Shown piece by piece: positions 19,520 through 33,609 of a stretch of 64,000 nt of DNA (its first letter is position 1; every line of letters starts with the position of its first letter). Under the pieces are notes generated by a model. It saw nothing but the letters and a program-made list of their open reading frames with translations, searched no databases and was not told the DNA's origin. This DNA is from Hermatobates lingyangjiaoensis. Lineage: Eukaryota; Arthropoda; Insecta; Hemiptera; Hermatobatidae. The stretch is from positions 392,501 to 456,500 of the forward strand of contig JAPFBL010000119.1 in assembly GCA_026182355.1 (NCBI GenBank). Reading direction: 5' to 3'. Both the position numbers and the translations under genes were made by a program.

Positions 19520-19750
19520 TTATATTGTAACTCTCCATAAAATTCCAGGAAGTGCAGGCATATCACATTCTTTCAAACCACTATGAACGTCACAATAATA
19601 TTTCATTGGTACACGAACCATTGACTGGCACAGCGACCACTTCGAAACAAGAAAATGAACAAGCCTATACTTAAATGAAGTACAGATAATAATTCTTTTG
19701 TAATAAGGATACAAGTCAAAGAACGTGATTGGACACATGCATTGGAACAC
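19520..19750 (-). other. Unidentified 76-codon open frame
   Basis: Minus-strand frame reading MFQCMCPITFFDLYPYYKRI at the start and DVHSGLKECDMPALPGILWR near the end. Composition is less AT-biased than the flanks, and it has the look of a decayed transposase or an exon, but I recognise no domain. No splice sites are convincing. Confidence 0.25.
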
Positions 19751-19799
19751 TATTTAAAAAAACTATTTGTTGTTATTTACAAAAACAATGACTCAAAGA

Positions 19800-22700
19800 A
19801 GTGAGGATAATATTAAATAAAGCTAGGAAGGAGGCTGAAATGATAAAGGCGTATTTGTTTATATTGCTGAGGAAAAAATACTCTTAGCGATACTAAGAAA
19901 CGAGGGGCTATGATTCACTTCCAAGTCAAGAAATCATTGCCTCCTCGTAAACCTGATTCTAGGATCAATATAACTTTACTAGTGTTTTGACAAAAGAAAT
20001 AATTCTTTTTTTCAAAAAACATCCAACTGATATTTAACTCTAACAGATTATTTCTAACTAATGTGAGAATTAACTACTTTACAGTTTCGTAAAGATAAAC
20101 AACATTAAGCTTAACAAATACGCTCACATTTACTATTTTAACAGGATAAATAGTAAAACTTGTGAAACTTCTGTTTAAACGTTGTATACCAAATACATCA
20201 AGGCCTCATGCCTAGAAGTTTCATCTTTTCAGTAACTAACTTTTATTTGTACAAATGTACTAACTACTATGTAGAAAATAGTAATATTTGGTATTGCATG
20301 GTATAGTGGTATTGCATGGCGGAATACAACAGAAGATCACATTTCAGCTCATCTGTTAGTGAATTAGGATATTTCTCTAAGATATCATGCCTACAAACAG
20401 TTCTTGCTGTAAAGGCTATATAGTTATTGAACAATAAATACATTATGAGAAAAGTTACCTTATTGGTAATTTTATTTAATAATTTTAATCAAAATAGAAC
20501 TGAATTAGCATTATTAGAAAAAAATCACAGTTATTCAAAAGGAAAAAGGATAATTATAAATAAAATTTTAAAAATTTAAACTTAGGATTAATTCTGAATA
20601 AGTGTTAACGCTATACTGATTACACCATTTGAAGAATGATAATTAAATTAAACACAAAAATAACTCATGCAGAAGAATTATTATCTGTATCAGTTTTTTG
20701 GCCAGAATTACTTTGCAGTAATGTGTATTATAGCACAGTTTGTGAATTCAGATTTGTTTTTTATTTGCAGAACTCCTGACTTGAAATATTAAAATGTTGC
20801 ATACAGAATCGATTTAAAATCAGTACATAGAAATTATGGGTTATAGACGTATTATGAGACTTGAAATGCTATGAATGCTAGACCTTGGAGACGTTAGCTG
20901 GATGATGACAAAGTTGTCATCAGTTCATTAGAAGTCATTAACTGGATTGAAAAAGAATTTGACTTGGAAGGTCTGGGAATTAGTGTCTGGGAAATCCAAT
21001 AAGGAGAAAAAAAATCAGATTGTGACACGAACTGGATTTCCCAGTAACAGTAGCAAACTCGCTATTCACGGTCAACTGAATTAATATGAGGCGGAGTGAG
21101 ACAAAACAACTTTTGTTACCACTATAGCTAGTGCTATTTGTATGCTATAAACAAATATTTGTTATAGCATTCATTTGAGCTATCTTCTCCTCTCAAACCA
21201 TTTTGCCATGTGGCTATGGCTTGGAAAAGAATATTTAAAATTTGTTCACAACTGATCACCAACTTCATAAAATAACTTATTTAACCTATATTATTACTGA
21301 ATACTGATTATTCATCAGTCTTTCATCCTTAAGTGGTCTATCAATGTTCATTAAAGGCATAATTTCTATAAATAGTCTGAAAAATTGAAAATACAGTTCC
21401 TCTTTTATCTATACTACAGAAGAAAAAGATATCGAATTTTAGTTAATATTTTTATACATTAAATTTATTGAAGACTGTTTCGTTATAAAATTCATAAGGT
21501 AATTATCATTTTTATTTAAAAGACACTTATTCAACAAAATATAATCGTAAAGAAATAAAATCAATGTGTGAACATATGTTCTTGAATGTAAAAAATGTAT
21601 TATATTATCTTACTTTTTACTTAGGTACTGGACCAAACCTCGATAAAGAAAAATCGTGTTGAATACGTGTAGAAGAGATAATAAAATATTTTGAAAATAT
21701 GTGATAATTATTATACACTGTTAAATATTTAAAGAAAATTAATACTCTTTAATTAATTAGTACTCTTTACTTCTTTAAATAGATATTTATTATTAAAATA
21801 TATGTTAATTATAAATTGATATTTATAATTGAAATATATTTTAATTATGTTCTTTTAATTAATTAAACAAAATACATTTATGTATAAATAAAGTAATTTA
21901 CATTATGCTTCAAGTTAGTAAAGAAAACGAAATAAAAAAGGTACAACATAAATTAATTTTTACAGATTAACCTTCATTGAAATGAAACTTAGGTAATTGC
22001 TGACAAAGTTTTTTTTTTGGATGAACTCAATCAAGAAGCAGATGAGATTTGCAATGTTATCTAGGGAATACTCACAGAACTAGAAATAACCAGGCTATAA
22101 AAGCTCCAGAATATTATTACTAAGTAATTAATATGATGAAATATAACTAATGACTAGTGTTAATTAGTGTATCAATGACTATATTAATATGTTACATACT
22201 TATATATTATATTTTAACGCGGTGAGCTTATAATTAAAAACGTTATTACGTTACTATTAATATGAAATGATTATAATGTCTACATAAATGAAATAATTCA
22301 ATTGCTAATAATTGCAATTGTATTTTATTCCATAGGAGTTCTATTATTTAATTGAATTCACCGTTAAAAACTCAATACCATATGTAAAGAATTTTCTAAT
22401 AAAGTAATATGAATTTAACCTATTCAAATGACTTAGAAGATGTAAATTAGACTTATTATTGTAGTTAAGCTTAATTTTCCCATTTGTGATCTTAATAAAT
22501 CCACGATCAATTGTTCTGATGTACTTTTGTGTGCATACAATTAATTTTAATTGAAAGGTTTAGTATCTTAATTTGTTTATCGAAGATTTATTACTACATT
22601 GTTACTGGTTTTCGTATTTACAATACACAGGTATATACCATTTAATCTAATCCAAATTTACAAATCATTAAGCTCTCATTTTATTAGTTGATAAAAAAAT

Positions 22701-23420
22701 GAATTCTTACCTTGGAAACAAGAATCAGTTCTACTCAAGGTATTGAAATTAGAGATCCTGCTTCTAATCTGAAAACATACAATGAAATATATGAATAAAT
22801 ATTAAATCGAAACAAAAAGAAACTTAACAAATAAATTAGCATATCCTATAAAGATTCAATCAATTTATTATTTTAAAATATGTTCACGATTCTAGAATAA
22901 AGGTTTTAAAATGAAATAAGAATTATTGACATTCAAGAAATAAAGCAGTATTGCTTTATTATGCTTAACATATTTTCTGCTTTCTAAAATTTAAGAAACA
23001 ACTTCTTTTGTAGAAACCAATTTGAATTAAGTTCATTACTCTCTATGTAAGATAAGCAAAGCATTACATTAGTGTTGTTCATCAAGAATGAATAGATTTG
23101 TGAACATAGACAATGAATTTAATTGTCATTAAATTATAAATTAATTGTTAATTGCAGTTAACTGCATAGGGAAAATAGCAAAATTAATAATATATCCCAA
23201 TTGGCCTACACTCATGCTTACTATAGGTAAATTTATTGTTAAGTTAATTGACAGTATATTTCATTACTTCATTTATTTCATTGCATCAATCAACGTATTA
23301 TCAAACTCATGGATAATTAACTTATGCCTTCATTTATTTTAATGTAGGTATCAAGTTGTCAGTTATAATAAAAATGTTATCACAGTTGGACACAATCTGA
23401 TAAATTACCGTACATACATG
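19800..23420. other. No assignable feature apart from a small inverted repeat
   Basis: AT-rich DNA. The only structure noted is CTGGGAAATCCA (20987-20998) facing TGGATTTCCCAG (21033-21044). Confidence 0.4.
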
Positions 23421-23429
23421 CAACTTAGC

Positions 23430-24045
23430 AGGTGTCATGTGTAATGTTTCATCTTTCAATATTCTAAATTTAGTAAATTGTTATCCTGTAACATTCGTAG
23501 TAAGCAATATTTAATGGCACATTTAAAGTTTCTATAGTGACCGGATAGAGGGTTGAAATTAGCACCTCTTTTGTCACATTGAAAGATGAAATATTTTCGA
23601 AATGTATGTTTAAATATTACTATAACAAATAAGATTATTTTGGAATTTTGAAATTCAGTATGAGTAGTTTAGCGAAGAAGAATTTTCTGTAAACTTACAA
23701 CCAATTGCTTATCAAGTGTCAATAAGATTTGTCGATCTAACTAAAAAAATAAGCATGTTGCGATGTGTTAAGAAGCAAAAAGTTATAATTTAACTGTATA
23801 GGTTCCTGCAAATAATTATCTATCATAAAGTTCATATGATATCTTTAGGATACTCACTTGCAAGTACATAACCATATATCTGTGGTCACGGGGAATATTT
23901 GAATGTAAAATGATAACTTCCCAGGGTAACCGTTTTTCATTATTAAATTATTGCAAGTAAATTCAGTTTTTAAAAATATAATTAATTTTGACTTAAAAAT
24001 TAATGAAAAATTTTTTGGTTTTAAAAGAAAACATTATTTCTTTTT
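23430..24045 (+). repeat. Repeat Y-related and inverted-partner fragments
   Basis: 23430-23560 (CTAAATTTAGTAAAT, TTTCTATAGTGACC.G.A) resembles 32755-32870 in the same orientation. 23840-24040 (ACATAACCATATATCTGTGG, CACGGGGAATATTT, TTGCAAGTAAATTCAGTTTT) is the reverse complement of 34235-34420. Confidence 0.65.
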
Positions 24046-24059
24046 ATTTTTATTAAAAA

Positions 24060-25560
24060 CTAGCTAATCTACCAGGCTTTACCCGGGAAACAATTTAATT
24101 CCAACTCTAATAATAAATTACATACAACTTTAAACAATTTAAATTTTCTATAGTTCCGTTACACTTAACTTTTTTGAGATAAACGAAATTAATACAGAAT
24201 TAAAATTATATTATACGCAAAAAAGATATAATCTAACACTGATTATAAATTGCGCACATTGTCTAATACAATTGCTAGTTGATAGATTAGATTAAACAAA
24301 TAATAAAAAATTATTTGTTGCCAAACAATACATCAAGAAATGTTGAAAGAAGTCTAAGCTCATTAAATGTGATATGTCTTATCTGTTAAATATAATGATA
24401 GGAATTTTAAACCCACAAATCGTTTCAATTAGGAACCTGTTAGTTAAAGAGGCTAAACCATATCACATTACATTTCATTCATAATTTCAATTTGAAGACT
24501 TCACAGTTTTAAATGTTTAATTAAAATTATATCAGTAAACAAAATTGTCTCTTAAAAGTTTGAATAACAATATTTTGATGGAATATTATTTGTTTATGAA
24601 GAAGCATTGTATCGAAAAGTATCAATTGAATTCCAAATGTTAAATTCTAGATAGCTTTTTCATTATGTAATGATAAGAGTTATTATGTTAAGAACTGTAT
24701 TTATACCCACAAATACATACAGTGATTAAGTTTTATACATGTAAATTTTGATTGAATATTTGTTCATCCATTTTTTATGCTGTATATATAACCCTTATAA
24801 GTTTTACTGATTTAGACATTCATGAACGTCTTCTAGTTAGATATCATCGATATATATAATAACTTATCATTTTGCCTATATGGAGTAGAGCCGGATACTA
24901 ATTACTAATAATTAAATATTTTAAACAAAAGAATTAATCAATCAGGAATAAATAAAGAAGCCTTACATCCATTAAACTTAAACAAAATACTTTAACTCTT
25001 CTTTTAAGTTTAGAATTAATGGTTCAAATACTATCATTATTATTCGTAGTACCATTATGCATACTTAAAGTTAATAAGTTATTATTTAATGCATAACTTT
25101 CTTTAATGCTTAAAGCAAATTAAACCAATTAGATATGAAAAGTTAATGGTAAACTATTGGTAATAACTAAAGCTTTGTTAAAGTTAATAAAAAACCCATA
25201 TAAAATTACAATAATTGTCTTTAATATAAATCTGAGAACAATAATAAAATTACTGGTACCTGGTTATTTTCAATTAAACAAAGCATGTGGAAATGTGATC
25301 ATAAAGAATAACCTACCTGCAGCCACCAATACCAATTAAAGTCAAAATTTAAACAAACAGGTTATACAACAAACCTTATCTATAATAATATTTTTGGGAT
25401 ATTACCTGAAATACAACTCTGTTTTTAAAAAACTGTACATAAACCTTTCCGGGGGTATACCTAATAATTTCCTAAATTTTCACGGCGATTGTACGTATGA
25501 TTTTTGAAACTATCGAGTACAAACACACAGACATACATTCATTTATATATATATATATAT
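24060..25560. other. No assignable feature
   Basis: AT-rich DNA ending in a short (TA)n at 25543-25568. CTACCAGGCTTTACCCGGG near 24070 recalls a common repeat motif but is isolated. Confidence 0.4.
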
Positions 25561-25569
25561 ATATATATA

Positions 25570-26722
25570 GAGATGACTAGAATGATTAAAACAATTTTTA
25601 CACTAAAGAAACCGATATGGGAAGGGATAAACAATTCCTCTAATTAATTTATTCATTGAATGAATTACGGTTACAACATTTTGTTGATTATGGAGAATAT
25701 TCAATAGGGTTGATTATTTAGAACAAATTCGGAATGTATGATGATTCTGAATAACTGTAATCAATAAGGAGAAAGAAATGGCTCCATTATCATATCTTTA
25801 AATCATATGATCTGTTAAATAAACTGGCCAATTATAAGATTAGTCAAGAAACCTGAACTAATAAACTATGAAATGTACAACTCTCATTAAAACCTATTAT
25901 TAATCAAATCATTAAACGATTCTAAAGAAATTGGTCTTAGTATCTTATGAATGATCAAAGCGTGAACTACAGTTTAGATAGCTAATGACATAGAAAATTG
26001 TTTTATTTTAGCATACATTTGAGTGATATTTAAAAAAAAACAAGATAAAAGGTCCAAATTATTATAAATAATTATAATTTGATTGTTTAGTTTTTTTATT
26101 AATGATTTCAATTGATACTCAGTAATTCTTTCATATCTTAATTAAGAAAAGAAGGTTACTTTTAACAAATTTTATATACAAAAATGTATTGATATAATTA
26201 AAGTAATGAAATACAATAAATCGCTATCAGCAACTTTGTAATTTTTTTTGTATTTCATTACACTATAAAATAATTAATACTTATTGAACTTTTTATAATG
26301 AACGACTGAAATAAAACACAAGCCTAATCCATAATTTCACCTCTCTAAGATAACCAGAAGGGAGAGAAATAAATAATTGATTAATGTAAATTGCAATAAA
26401 TTGTCCCAAATAACATTTAGAGTAATATTCAAAGGGAAATATATTTTAACCTTCAATATATCCAAAGGAGACCTAAAAAAAAATTTCCATTCTAGTCACT
26501 ATAAAAATTTTCAATTTTGTATTGAATAATAATTTCTAGGATAATTCTTAATAAGGATTTACTAAATTTAGGATAGTGAAAGAGAAAATATTACATAGGA
26601 CAACTTTAATAATAAGTTTCATAATATTAAATTTGACAGCAAACCACTCGAGATTATTTTATTAATATGTTATTGTTAATATAAATGTTAAATGCATTCA
26701 ATAATGACAGACATAATCTTTG
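25570..26722 (-). repeat. Repeat Y, left inverted copy
   Basis: Noncoding, about 1.15 kb. It is the reverse complement of 32627-33607 over its length, with small indels; shared blocks include ATTTCACCTCTCTAAGATAA, GGAGACCTAAAAAAAAATTT and ACAGCAAACCACTC. Confidence 0.8.
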
Positions 26723-26979
26723 TTCACAAATTTAATTTGATTCAACAAAAGAAGATGTTCTTTAAACGTTCTAAAGCAGAAAAATAGATAAGAATAACTC
26801 AGCAATACTATTTTAATTATTGATTGTCAATAATTTTTAATTATTTTTTTAGGTCCTTAAAGCTAGAATCATAAACTTATTTTAACATCCCACATTTTTG
26901 TATGTCTAGGTGATACACCAATAGATTGAATTTTGAATAGAAATCACAAACAAAATTATGACTGCATTATCTATTTTAT

Positions 26980-27230
26980 TTGTTTACCACATCTTTCAAT
27001 GAATCAAATTTTAAAATGCATTCACAATATTTTTTTTCAACTCTCATTCTTTATGTTCTGCGGTATTCACGCTCTTCAATAAGTGGGCAGTTTTTCTTTC
27101 TTGAAAGTGATTATTTATTACTTAGCACCATTTTTATTTTACAGGAGTCCAGTTCACTTAACCAAGATTATTTTACACTAAAGATGCTAAACTTTGCTCC
27201 ATTCAAGAGCAGTAAGAGAAGAGTTCTTTA
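26980..27230 (+). other. Open frame without recognisable domain
   Basis: An 83-codon frame with Ser/Phe/Leu-rich composition expected of AT-rich noncoding DNA. I do not support it as a gene. Nothing else is seen in 26750-27370. Confidence 0.15.
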
Positions 27231-27378
27231 AGAAGTACCTGACATTGTAGGGGCTTGTGACCTGCTTCTTCCCCTCTCATAATTACTTCTATCTTCTTCT
27301 TTTCTTTTATTCGACTTTCTAAGATTTAAATAGAAAATAAATTCAATTTTTTACGAATTAATAGCTGTTTTACAATTT

Positions 27379-27869
27379 TTTATAAATACTCGTTTTAAAA
27401 GCAACTGCTATGTTTGAATGAACACACTACAATAACAACTGACATTACCACAGAAAGCGTTTTATAAATACTCGTTTTAAAAGCAACTGCTATGTTTGAA
27501 TGAAGACACTACAATGACAACTGACATTACCACAGAAAGCGTTTTATAAATACTCGTTTTAAAAGCAACTGCTATGTTTGAATGAAGACACTACAATGAC
27601 AACTGACATTACCACAGAAAGCGTTTTATAAATACTCGTTTTAAAAGCAACTGCTATGTTTGAATGAATACACTACAATGACAACTGACATTACCACAGA
27701 AAGCGTTTTATAAATACTAGTTTTAAAAGCAACTGCTATGTTTGAATGAAGACACTACAATGACAACTGACATTACCACAGAAAGCGTTTTATAAATACT
27801 CGTTTTAAAAGCAACTGTTATTTTTGAATGAACACACTACAATGACAACTGACATTAACACAGAAAGCA
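27379..27869. repeat. Tandem array, six copies of an 82-bp unit
   Basis: Unit starts recur at 27381, 27463, 27545, 27627, 27709 and 27791, exactly 82 bp apart (TATAAATACTCGTTTTAAAA, GCAACTGCTATGTTTGAATG, ACACTACAATGACAACTGAC, ATTACCACAGAAAGC). Copies differ by single bases, with the outer copies most diverged. No open frame is conserved. Confidence 0.95.
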
Positions 27870-27879
27870 ATTATTATTC

Positions 27880-28900
27880 AACAATGATATATTCCTTCTA
27901 CAAGAAAAGATAACCAAGCTTTATTTAACACAGCTGAATAAATACTTTTAAAGTATGCACTACACATACTCATTTATATTTCTAACCTAATATTTTATTA
28001 TTTTCTAGATTTAATGCTTCAGTAAGATTTTGCTTTTAAATTGGAATATTTACATTTATGACATTTTTTATTTTGATTTCTTAAATTTTCTTTTGTATTG
28101 TAAGCCTATGAATAATGCTTAAAAGGACCATAATTTGTCATGAATTATATTTACTTCTTTACAATTTATTTGTAATTTGATATTATTTCATTATGGTATG
28201 AAAATATTTATCAAAACAATTACTCAAAAACAATGCACTTAATCAATGGTTTGTTAATGCAAACACTTATTAAGGGTGCAATTCAGAAGAAATCAAATAT
28301 TTAACTGATATATTGTCTTTTTGGATCACTGTGATTGATTTCTCACAATTGTTATTACCTGCACTTTCCAAAACAAGCACATGGAGATTTTTTTTTATTT
28401 TAATTGGTTCTTTTACTATTTGATAATATTTGACCAAATACATTCTAAACTAGTTGTAGAAGTAATGTGTGATATTTAGTGTAGATAGATGTCAATATGT
28501 TATGTTAATAGTTCTGCTACTGACCGCAAAACTGAGAAGCAGCACTAAGCAGAAGGATTATTCTTGATGATTTTATGAACACCTTAAAATAATTTTAAAA
28601 TCTCAAAAATAATCCGTTTATAAGGTTTCACCCATTCCATACCTTCTAAGGTAGACATTCTGTAACCAAACACAAAGTATCACCTATCTAACCGCATCTA
28701 AACTATGTGATCTGATGGAGATCTAGGGCATATATTGCCCTTGGACGATTAAAATGTATTGGTAAATATCTTGGATATTCATATCAACTATATGCATAAT
28801 AAGAATAATCGCACCAATTGAAAGTTGCATTAGGAATTCATTGATTTAAAATAGAACAAAAACATATATTAATTTATGCACTATTAATATATTGAGAGTA
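27880..28900. other. No assignable feature
   Basis: AT-rich DNA without repeat or coding signal that I can support. Confidence 0.4.
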
Positions 28901-28911
28901 TGTTTACATTT

Positions 28912-31762
28912 TTTACTTTACTGTAAGTAAAGTATAGTGATCGTGAAAAAATTCGATCTCGAGATTTTGACGGAATTACATGTTTTGAGGTCCCAGAAGT
29001 CGTTTTATGAAGTTTTTTCGATTATGTCTGTGTGTGTTTGTGGGTGGGTGGGTGGGTGAGTGTGTTAGCATTCCTTGTTACCACGCTACGGTCGAGAATA
29101 TTTGATGGATCAAGTTGATATTTTACACAAAAAAGGGCCTCATAGGGCAGAAGATCCCTACTGTTTGGGAAGAATTATGCATGATGGGAAAGTCACTTTT
29201 TTTTACCAAAAACCGTTTTTTTAGAAAACATTTTTTTCTCCTAAACTGATAACCCTAGAGTTCTGAAATTTTAGCATTATTTTGGAGATTACAAATGAAA
29301 CAAACGAAAAATATATTCAGAATTTTAAAACAACGAGAAATATTTTTTTTCAATAAAATGTAAAAATTTTGACTTATAATTCAATCTCAAACCTTGTGAG
29401 AGCGATACAAGCGATACTGTTTGACGGATCAAAAAAAAACTATGCCTAAACATAGAACATTATGTGGAGAATGAGTTGAAATATTTTTTTTCAAAATAAC
29501 ATTCACCAGAGAGGCGTTAAAGTACGATTTCTGTTTTCAGAAAATGTTTTTTTGACGCTAAACGGCTCAATAAAAAAATAATGAAAAAATGAACAAAAAT
29601 GGAACAAAAATTAGCAATTCATAAAAAAAATTCATGAAGTTTCAATTACAGGAAAGAGCAATAATGGTATAAAAACTGTTTGTTTATCCTAGACTAAGAG
29701 ATCACCTGTTATACTTGTGGACTTTTTGATATTTTTTGTACAATGTTTACATTGACTTAGAAATTGTTTAAGAGTATCCACTGAGATAAAATTGATATTT
29801 ATAAAGGAACAATATAAATAGTTAATTGACTTATACGAGATGTAAGAGGAATAATATTTTTACATGTAAAAAAATCACCGCCAATAAACATAAATAAATT
29901 AACTTTGTCTTTCATGGCATGATGGATTTGTCTCATAAAATGCTATTAATAAATCTATATATTGCACTCTTGAGCAAAACTTAATATCAGTTAGAATTAC
30001 ATTATCATTGTGGATTGTAGTACCTTTCCATGATATTGAAATGTGACGAATGGACTCTTTCCTCAAGAAAGAGGACTTATGTTTGTTGAGAAATATTCAT
30101 TTTTTTTTACAATTCTAGTCTAATAGTTCATATTTATTAATTTCAAAAATTAGAAGCTCCCAACTATAAAAGATTTAAATTATATTGAATAGGCGGCTTG
30201 GACTTCGATTTGAGTATGTAAACTGGCTAATTACTAATATATTTTTTCTCAATATACATTTATAGCAAACTTAAAACAGAGTACAGGAGGCAGGAAAAGG
30301 ATAACACTCACTCAGAAAAAATTTGTATATATGATATTTGACAAAGAGGAAGGAAAATGATCTTATTAAATACTAAGAAGCCATAAAATTCCCAGTATAA
30401 TAATTCTATAAAAGACCAAAAATGTAAAAGATAATTCAAAATTGAAATCTTTCGTTTGGAGATTAATAAATGTAATTATCGTACATCTTTAATTATAAAT
30501 CATCTTCAAACAACATTTTTTCTTCGATGTTTATGATGTTTTTCAGAGAAAATAAGGGAATTTTCCTGTTTTAAGTTTGAAAATTTTACTTTAATATTCA
30601 ATGTAGAATGATGTCAAGTAAACGATGTAAGAAATGCACTGGCTACTTGAACAAAAGCCATGTTCTCTTGTAGGAGAATATTTCATATCAAGAAATGTTC
30701 ACTTTGGTTTTTCAAAAATAGCAATTCATAGAAAAAAATTCATGAAGTTTCAATTACGGGAAAGAGCAATAAAGCTATAAAAATCTGTTCGTTTATTTTT
30801 AGACTAAGGGATCACCTGCTATACTTGTCGAATTTTTTATATTTTTTTACAATGTTTACATTGACTTAGACATTTTTCGAACAAAACCACTGGGTTAAAA
30901 TTAGAATATTCTAGTCTAATAGTTCATATTTATTATTTTCAAAAATTAGAAGCTCCTAACTATAAATGATTTAAATTATATTGAATTGCTGGCTTCGACT
31001 TTGAGTTGAGTATGAAAACTGGCTAATTACTAATATATTTTTTCTCAATATACATTCATAGCAAGCTTATAACAGAGTACAAGACGCAGGAAAAAAGATA
31101 ACACTCACTCAGAGAAAATTGGTATATATGATTTTCGACAAAGGGGAAGGAAAATGATTTCAATAAATACTAAGAAGCCATAATATTTCCAGTGTATTAA
31201 TTCTATAAAAGACGAAAAATGTAAAACATAATTCAAAATTGAAATATTTTGTTTGAAGATTATAAATGTAATTATTGTATATCCTTAATTATAAATTATC
31301 ATAAAGCGATATTTTTTCTTCAATGTTTATGATGTTTTTCAGAGAAAATAAGAGTACTTTTCTGATTTAAATTTGACTTAAATATTCTTTGTAGAAGGAG
31401 GTCAAGTAACCGATATAAGAAATCCTCTAGCTATTTGAACAAACGCCATGTTCTCTTGTAGGAGATTATTTCGTATCAAGAAATTTTCAGTTAGGCTTTT
31501 TCAAAAATGTTATTACTTCTATAGTTATACCAATTAGATTATTTGTATCAGCTGTGGGATGTACAAAAATAAGCTTATATATTGATAAGTCGATCAATCA
31601 CTATCTGTACCACCTCAGAAATGAAAGACTAATAAGCATCTTCCATTTAAATGTTTATATTATGCTTAAATGAGACATTATATATTATATACCCAAGAAC
31701 ATTGATATTAAGTTTACTTATAGTAAAGTTGAGTGCAGGCCACTCCAGATTTTTTTAACTAG
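28912..31762 (+). repeat. Repeat X, copy 1, with internal duplication
   Basis: Starts at the hairpin ACTTTACTGTAAGTAAAGT (28915-28933), then TAGTGATCGTGAAAAAATTC, and ends at TTTACTTATAGTAAAGTTGA, GTGCAGGCCACTCCAGATTT. It contains long T/A runs and no ORF. About 1.1 kb (from about 29590 to 30640) is repeated with divergence at about 30715-31450, so this copy is longer than the 1.7 kb copy at 34.7 kb. Class is unknown; nonautonomous DNA transposon is possible. Confidence 0.8.
29042..29056 (+). other. G-quadruplex-type motif inside repeat X
   Basis: Four GGG runs separated by single T. The copy at 34.8 kb has three runs only. Confidence 0.6.
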
Positions 31763-31769
31763 ATTTTTT

Positions 31770-32620
31770 TTTTATTATATTAATATTTATGTATTAATTA
31801 TGTTTCAAAATTGATGCATTTTTATTACTAAACATTACTTACGTATAGTAATAGTATCAGAAATACAATGACTGCATAGTGGCGCCGCCATAGCAACACG
31901 GCTATTCCTAGAACTACACTCCTATTGTTCAATTTAGTTAATTTAACTGCCGCTTCAATTCCAGTACATTAAGAGAATGGATGACTTATTGTGAATTGTA
32001 TAGGTAATTAGAATTGTGAGTAAATGCAAATTTATTTTCTTTTTTTCTGAGGTTCTATAGGCTTCTGAAATATTATATATTTTCCTCTTTGCTACTGTTC
32101 ATTTCTGTATACCGATATGATACATTTCAAATAAAAGTCAATGTCTAAACCACAGTAAGAAATTAAAAAAATGGAACAAAGATTCCCCATTCTATTTAAT
32201 TACTTTACTCTTAAACTTATATAAGGTTATATAAATGACATTGGCTAATAAGATCAAGAGCATATTAATAATCTTTGTAGAATCTAATTCGTAAAGTACT
32301 ATCGCACATTATATAAAATTAATACTCATTACTTGTGGGTTAATATGTCATTACGTGAAATGATAGTACAAACTTATATTAACGTATATCAATTTTAAAT
32401 ATCTAAGAATGTCTTGACAATAGATAAGGAATTCCTTTATTATATTATAACCTCACCTATTGGTCAGGTTATTGATGAATCGTATCCTTAGCAAGAAACA
32501 TTTCATTTCATCTCATTAATCAGGTTAGTTTTAAAAAGTATCTTTGGTGAAGAAAAAAGCTGCATAAATTTCATTTAAAACAGTATATAAAAGAATGACA
32601 AACTATACCACCAATTAAGT
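31770..32620. other. Mostly unassigned; short GC-richer island
   Basis: 31870-31930 (AGTGGCGCCGCCATAGCAAC) stands out in GC from its surroundings but has no supported function. 32125-32165 is a fragment of the diverged family A repeat. Confidence 0.35.
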
Positions 32621-32626
32621 TTGTTA

Positions 32627-33607
32627 ATAAAGATCATGTCTGTCATTGTTGGTTGTATTTAACGATATAGAGACAATAATACATTAATAAAATAATCTTG
32701 AGTGGTTTGCTGTCAAATTTAATATTATGAAACTTATTATTAATGTTGTCCCGTGTAATATTTTCTCTTTCACTATCCTAAATTTAGTAAATCCTTATTA
32801 TGAATTATCCTAGAAATTATTATTCAATACAAAATTGAAAATTTTTATAGTGACTAGAATGGAAATTTTTTTTTAGGTCTCCTTTGGATATATTGAAGGT
32901 TAAAATATATTTCCCTTTGAATATTACTCTAAATGTTATTTGCGACAATTTATTGCAATTTGCATTAATCAATTATTTATTTCTCTCCCTTCTGGTTATC
33001 TTAGAGAGGTGAAATTATGGATTTAGGCTTGTGTTTTATTTCAGTCGTTCATTATAAAAAGTTCAATAAGTATTAATTATCTTATAGTGTAATGTAATAC
33101 AAAAAACAATTACAAAGTTGCTGATAGCGATTTATTGTATTACATTACTTTATTTATATCAATAAATTTTTATATATAAAATTTGTTAAAAGTAAACTTC
33201 TTTTCTTAATCTTAATGAATCAATTAATGAGTTATTAACCTAAATATAATTATTTATAATAATTTGGAACTTTTTAATTAATTTTTTTTTAAATCTCTCT
33301 CATATATAAGCTGAAATAAATCAAATTTTCAATGTCAATAGCTATCTAAACTGTAGTTCACGCATTGATCATTCATAAGAAACTAAGACCAATTTCTTTA
33401 GTAACGTTTAATGATTTGATTAATAATAGGTTTCAATGGGAGATACATTCCTAATTTGTTTTAAATAATCAATCCTATTGAATATTCTCCATAAGCAACA
33501 AAATGTTGTATCCGTACCTCAATGAATGAATTAATTAAAAGAATTGTTCATTCCATCTCATATAGGGTTCTTTAGTGTAAAAATTGTTTTAAACATTCTA
33601 GTATTTA
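32627..33607 (+). repeat. Repeat Y, right inverted copy
   Basis: Reverse-complement partner of 25570-26722, lying about 6 kb away, with repeat X copy 1 and the 82-bp array in between. No coding potential. Confidence 0.8.
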
Positions 33608-33609
33608 AG

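Noticed and set aside
23145..23342. Short open frames at 23.1, 25.2, 36.5, 40.5, 48.9 and 52.9 kb
   Set aside because: Ile/Asn/Lys-rich composition, no domain, no splice context; expected by chance in AT-rich DNA.
27379..27869. CRISPR-like array
   Set aside because: Units are contiguous 82-bp tandem repeats without unique spacers, in a eukaryotic sequence.
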